In this document: positions 8,111 to 9,408 of the stretch, piece by piece
Numbering within the stretch: position 1 is the first letter of the stretch
Layout: each line of letters begins with the position of its first letter
Source: Gammaproteobacteria bacterium
GTDB taxonomy: Bacteria > Pseudomonadota > Gammaproteobacteria > Steroidobacterales > Steroidobacteraceae
Direction: 5' to 3'
DNA length: 9,408 nucleotides
Assembly (NCBI GenBank): GCA_003156695.1
Contig: PMHN01000033.1
Location: 1 to 9,408, forward strand
Made by a program: the position numbers and the translations under genes
Notes under the pieces: generated by a model
What the model was told of the DNA's origin: nothing
The model's input: only the letters and a program-made list of their open reading frames with translations
Database searches by the model: none

Positions 8111-8176
8111 TAGCGGCAGGTCTAAGACAGCAGTGGAGGAGCGGCGAGCGCGCGCAGCGCGCCGCTTACACCAGGG

Positions 8177-8602
8177 CTATTCCGGGAGCGCCTCGCCCGA
8201 ACCGCCCATTTCCTTCGGAAAATCCTTTAGCTTCGGCAAGCCGTCGCGCATGCGCAGCACGGTCTCCTGATAGTTCACATGCACCGATGGCTTGAAGGCC
8301 GCATGCGGCAGCATGGCCGCGGGTACGTCCGTGAGCTTCAGTGGCGGGTGCTCGGAGAAGACGTGTCCGCCGCAGACCTTGCACGCCTTGCGATAGCTGA
8401 CCGGGGTCTTGTTGTAGGTGCTGATCTGGTCCGCACCTTTGGTGATCTTGATGGCACTGGGGTTCCACAGGGTGAACGCGTTGACCGGGCCAGCCGACCA
8501 GTGACGGCACGACTCGCAGTGACAGTAGCCCATCGCCGCGGGCTCGCCGGTTACCGTGAATTCAACTGCGCCGCAGAAGCAGCGTGCCTTGTACTCAGCC
8601 AT
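8177..8602 (-). CDS. GFA family zinc protein (glutathione-dependent formaldehyde-activating-like / CENP-V)
   Basis: Small cytoplasmic zinc protein of 141 residues with the GFA fold. The family is named for Paracoccus Gfa, reported to promote S-hydroxymethylglutathione formation, but most members have unknown reactions. All seven hallmark cysteines are present: CFC (C8, C10), CHCESC (C27, C29, C32) and CKVC (C74, C77), followed by GGHVF. These correspond to a structural and a catalytic zinc site in Gfa. The start is fixed by an exceptionally strong Shine-Dalgarno. No formaldehyde dehydrogenase or S-formylglutathione hydrolase gene lies nearby, so a formaldehyde role is not supported by context. 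It lies 63 bases downstream of putA in the same direction, with a hairpin between; it may be read from its own promoter or from putA readthrough. Confidence 0.9.
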   Translation of the reverse strand: MAEYKARCFCGAVEFTVTGEPAAMGYCHCESCRHWSAGPVNAFTLWNPSAIKITKGADQISTYNKTPVSYRKACKVCGGHVFSEHPPLKLTDVPAAMLPHAAFKPSVHVNYQETVLRMRDGLPKLKDFPKEMGGSGEALPE

Positions 8603-8606
8603 GGTC

Positions 8607-8616
8607 CACCTCCTTA
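8607..8616 (-). promoter_or_regulatory. Full-length Shine-Dalgarno of the GFA gene
   Basis: On the minus strand the sequence reads TAAGGAGGTG, ten consecutive bases complementary to the canonical 16S rRNA 3' end. The GGAGG core is six bases from the ATG. It fixes the start and predicts efficient initiation. Confidence 0.85.
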
Positions 8617-8638
8617 AGGAACGATGCTCTGCGGCCGC

Positions 8639-8660
8639 CCCGGCAAAGTCAATTGCCGGG
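8639..8660 (-). terminator. Hairpin just downstream of putA
   Basis: CCCGGCAA and TTGCCGGG form a perfect 8-bp stem with a 6-base loop, starting five bases past the putA stop. On the minus strand it is followed by GGCGGCCGC rather than a T tract, so it is not a canonical intrinsic terminator. It may stabilise the 3' end, attenuate readthrough into the GFA gene, or act with Rho. Confidence 0.4.
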
Positions 8661-8665
8661 AACCG

Positions 8666-9408
8666 CTAGGACAGCAACTCGACGTTACCGCCGATTGCCG
8701 CAGTGTTGATGGTGAGCGTGCGCTCATTCGCGAAGCGCGGCAGGTAGTGTGGTCCACCGGCCTTGGGTCCCGTGCCCGACAGGCCCTGGCCGCCGAAAGG
8801 CTGCACCCCCACGACCGCGCCGATCATGTTGCGGTTCACGTAGGTGTTGCCCACGGGCAGTGAGCGGAACACGTGCTCGGACACGCTCTCGAGGCGGCTG
8901 TGCACGCCGAGCGTCAACCCGAAGCCGGTGCTGCGGATCGCGGCGAGTACCTGCGGCAGGTCGCCACTGCGATAGCGCGCCACGTGCAGAATCGGTCCGA
9001 ACTCCTCGCTCTTGAGCTGATCGAGGCTGCGCAGCTCGAACAGGTGTGGCGGGAAGTAGTGCCCGGCGGCGGCGAGGCTCGGATCCGCCTCGCAGGCGTA
9101 AAGCAACTTCGCCTCGCTGCGCATACGCTCGGCATGCCGGGCGAGGCGCGCACGCGCTGCCTCGCTGATCACCGGGCCTACATCGGTAGCAGGATCACCC
9201 GGCGCGCCGATGGTCAGACAGCGCATGGCGCCGATGAGCATGGTGATCACGCGCTCGGCGACCTCCTCCTGCAGATACAACACGCGCAGCGCCGAGCAGC
9301 GTTGACCTGCGCTGGTGAACGCGGACGTGATCACGTCATCCACCACCTGCTCGGGGAGCGCAGTGGCGTCCACCACCATGGCGTTCACGCCGCCGGTCTC
9401 GGCGATGA
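8666..9408 (-). CDS. putA: Bifunctional proline dehydrogenase / L-glutamate-gamma-semialdehyde dehydrogenase, C-terminal part (partial)
   Basis: Only the last 246 residues are in the window, covering the C-terminal half of the aldehyde dehydrogenase domain, which oxidises glutamate-gamma-semialdehyde (from pyrroline-5-carboxylate) to glutamate with NAD+. The frame is open to the right edge. Visible landmarks, counted from the first whole codon: AETGG with the catalytic-site glutamate (E3), SAFTSAGQRCSALR with the nucleophilic cysteine (C37), EEFGPILHVARY, and GNTYVNRNMIGAVVGVQPFGG followed by GLSGTGPKAGGPHYL. The tail (ERTLTINTAAIGGN...LLS) is characteristic of proteobacterial PutA rather than of stand-alone P5C dehydrogenases, so the N-terminal proline dehydrogenase domain should lie upstream, outside the window. 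A hairpin follows the stop. A stand-alone dehydrogenase remains a minor alternative. Confidence 0.9.
   Translation of the reverse strand, partial: IAETGGVNAMVVDATALPEQVVDDVITSAFTSAGQRCSALRVLYLQEEVAERVITMLIGAMRCLTIGAPGDPATDVGPVISEAARARLARHAERMRSEAKLLYACEADPSLAAAGHYFPPHLFELRSLDQLKSEEFGPILHVARYRSGDLPQVLAAIRSTGFGLTLGVHSRLESVSEHVFRSLPVGNTYVNRNMIGAVVGVQPFGGQGLSGTGPKAGGPHYLPRFANERTLTINTAAIGGNVELLS

Noticed and set aside
8141..8165. GC-rich inverted repeat GCGGCG...CGCCGC downstream of the GFA stop
   Set aside because: The stem is only six pairs around a 13-base interior, with no T tract; expected by chance in such GC-rich DNA.
8177..8602. A formaldehyde detoxification locus based on the GFA protein
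   Set aside because: No formaldehyde dehydrogenase, S-formylglutathione hydrolase or regulator lies nearby, and most GFA-family members are not proven to act on formaldehyde.

Overview
This window looks like ordinary chromosome from a GC-rich Gram-negative bacterium, most likely a gammaproteobacterium or a close relative. Evidence for this is a TonB-dependent outer-membrane receptor, a PutA C-terminus of the bifunctional proteobacterial type, an RlmI-type 23S rRNA methyltransferase and an Lgt of proteobacterial type. Genus-level placement is not possible from what can be read here. There are no RNA genes, insertion sequences, phage genes or CRISPR repeats, and coding density is very high: the longest gene-free stretch is about 217 bases.

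Layout. Positions 1-1830 (minus strand) hold rlmI followed 13 bases later by lgt, which runs off the left edge. An 89-base divergent intergenic region separates them from a plus-strand pair at 1920-5727: a full-length YyaL/SPATA20-type thioredoxin-domain protein (DUF255) and, 10 bases downstream, an ACSF2-like acyl-CoA synthetase whose Shine-Dalgarno overlaps the previous stop codon. That pair converges, with only 12 bases between stop codons, on a minus-strand TonB-dependent receptor (5740-7959). Upstream of the receptor is an AT-rich control region holding a 20-bp near-palindrome. Further right on the minus strand are a GFA (CENP-V/glutathione-dependent formaldehyde-activating-like) zinc protein (8177-8602) and the 3' end of putA (8666 to the window edge).

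How they fit together. rlmI and lgt are housekeeping genes (ribosome modification and lipoprotein maturation). The thioredoxin-domain protein and acyl-CoA ligase form a likely operon. The ligase activates a carboxylic acid, probably a medium- or long-chain fatty acid, for beta-oxidation. The receptor imports an unidentified ligand across the outer membrane. PutA oxidises proline to glutamate. A common catabolic theme (outer-membrane uptake, acyl activation, proline use) is possible but is inference from proximity only.

I found no convincing previously undescribed system. The most worthwhile leads are the receptor of unknown ligand with its palindromic operator candidate, the CRWC variant of the usual CHWC active site in the DUF255 protein, and the palindromic -10-like element shared by the divergent rlmI and DUF255 genes.
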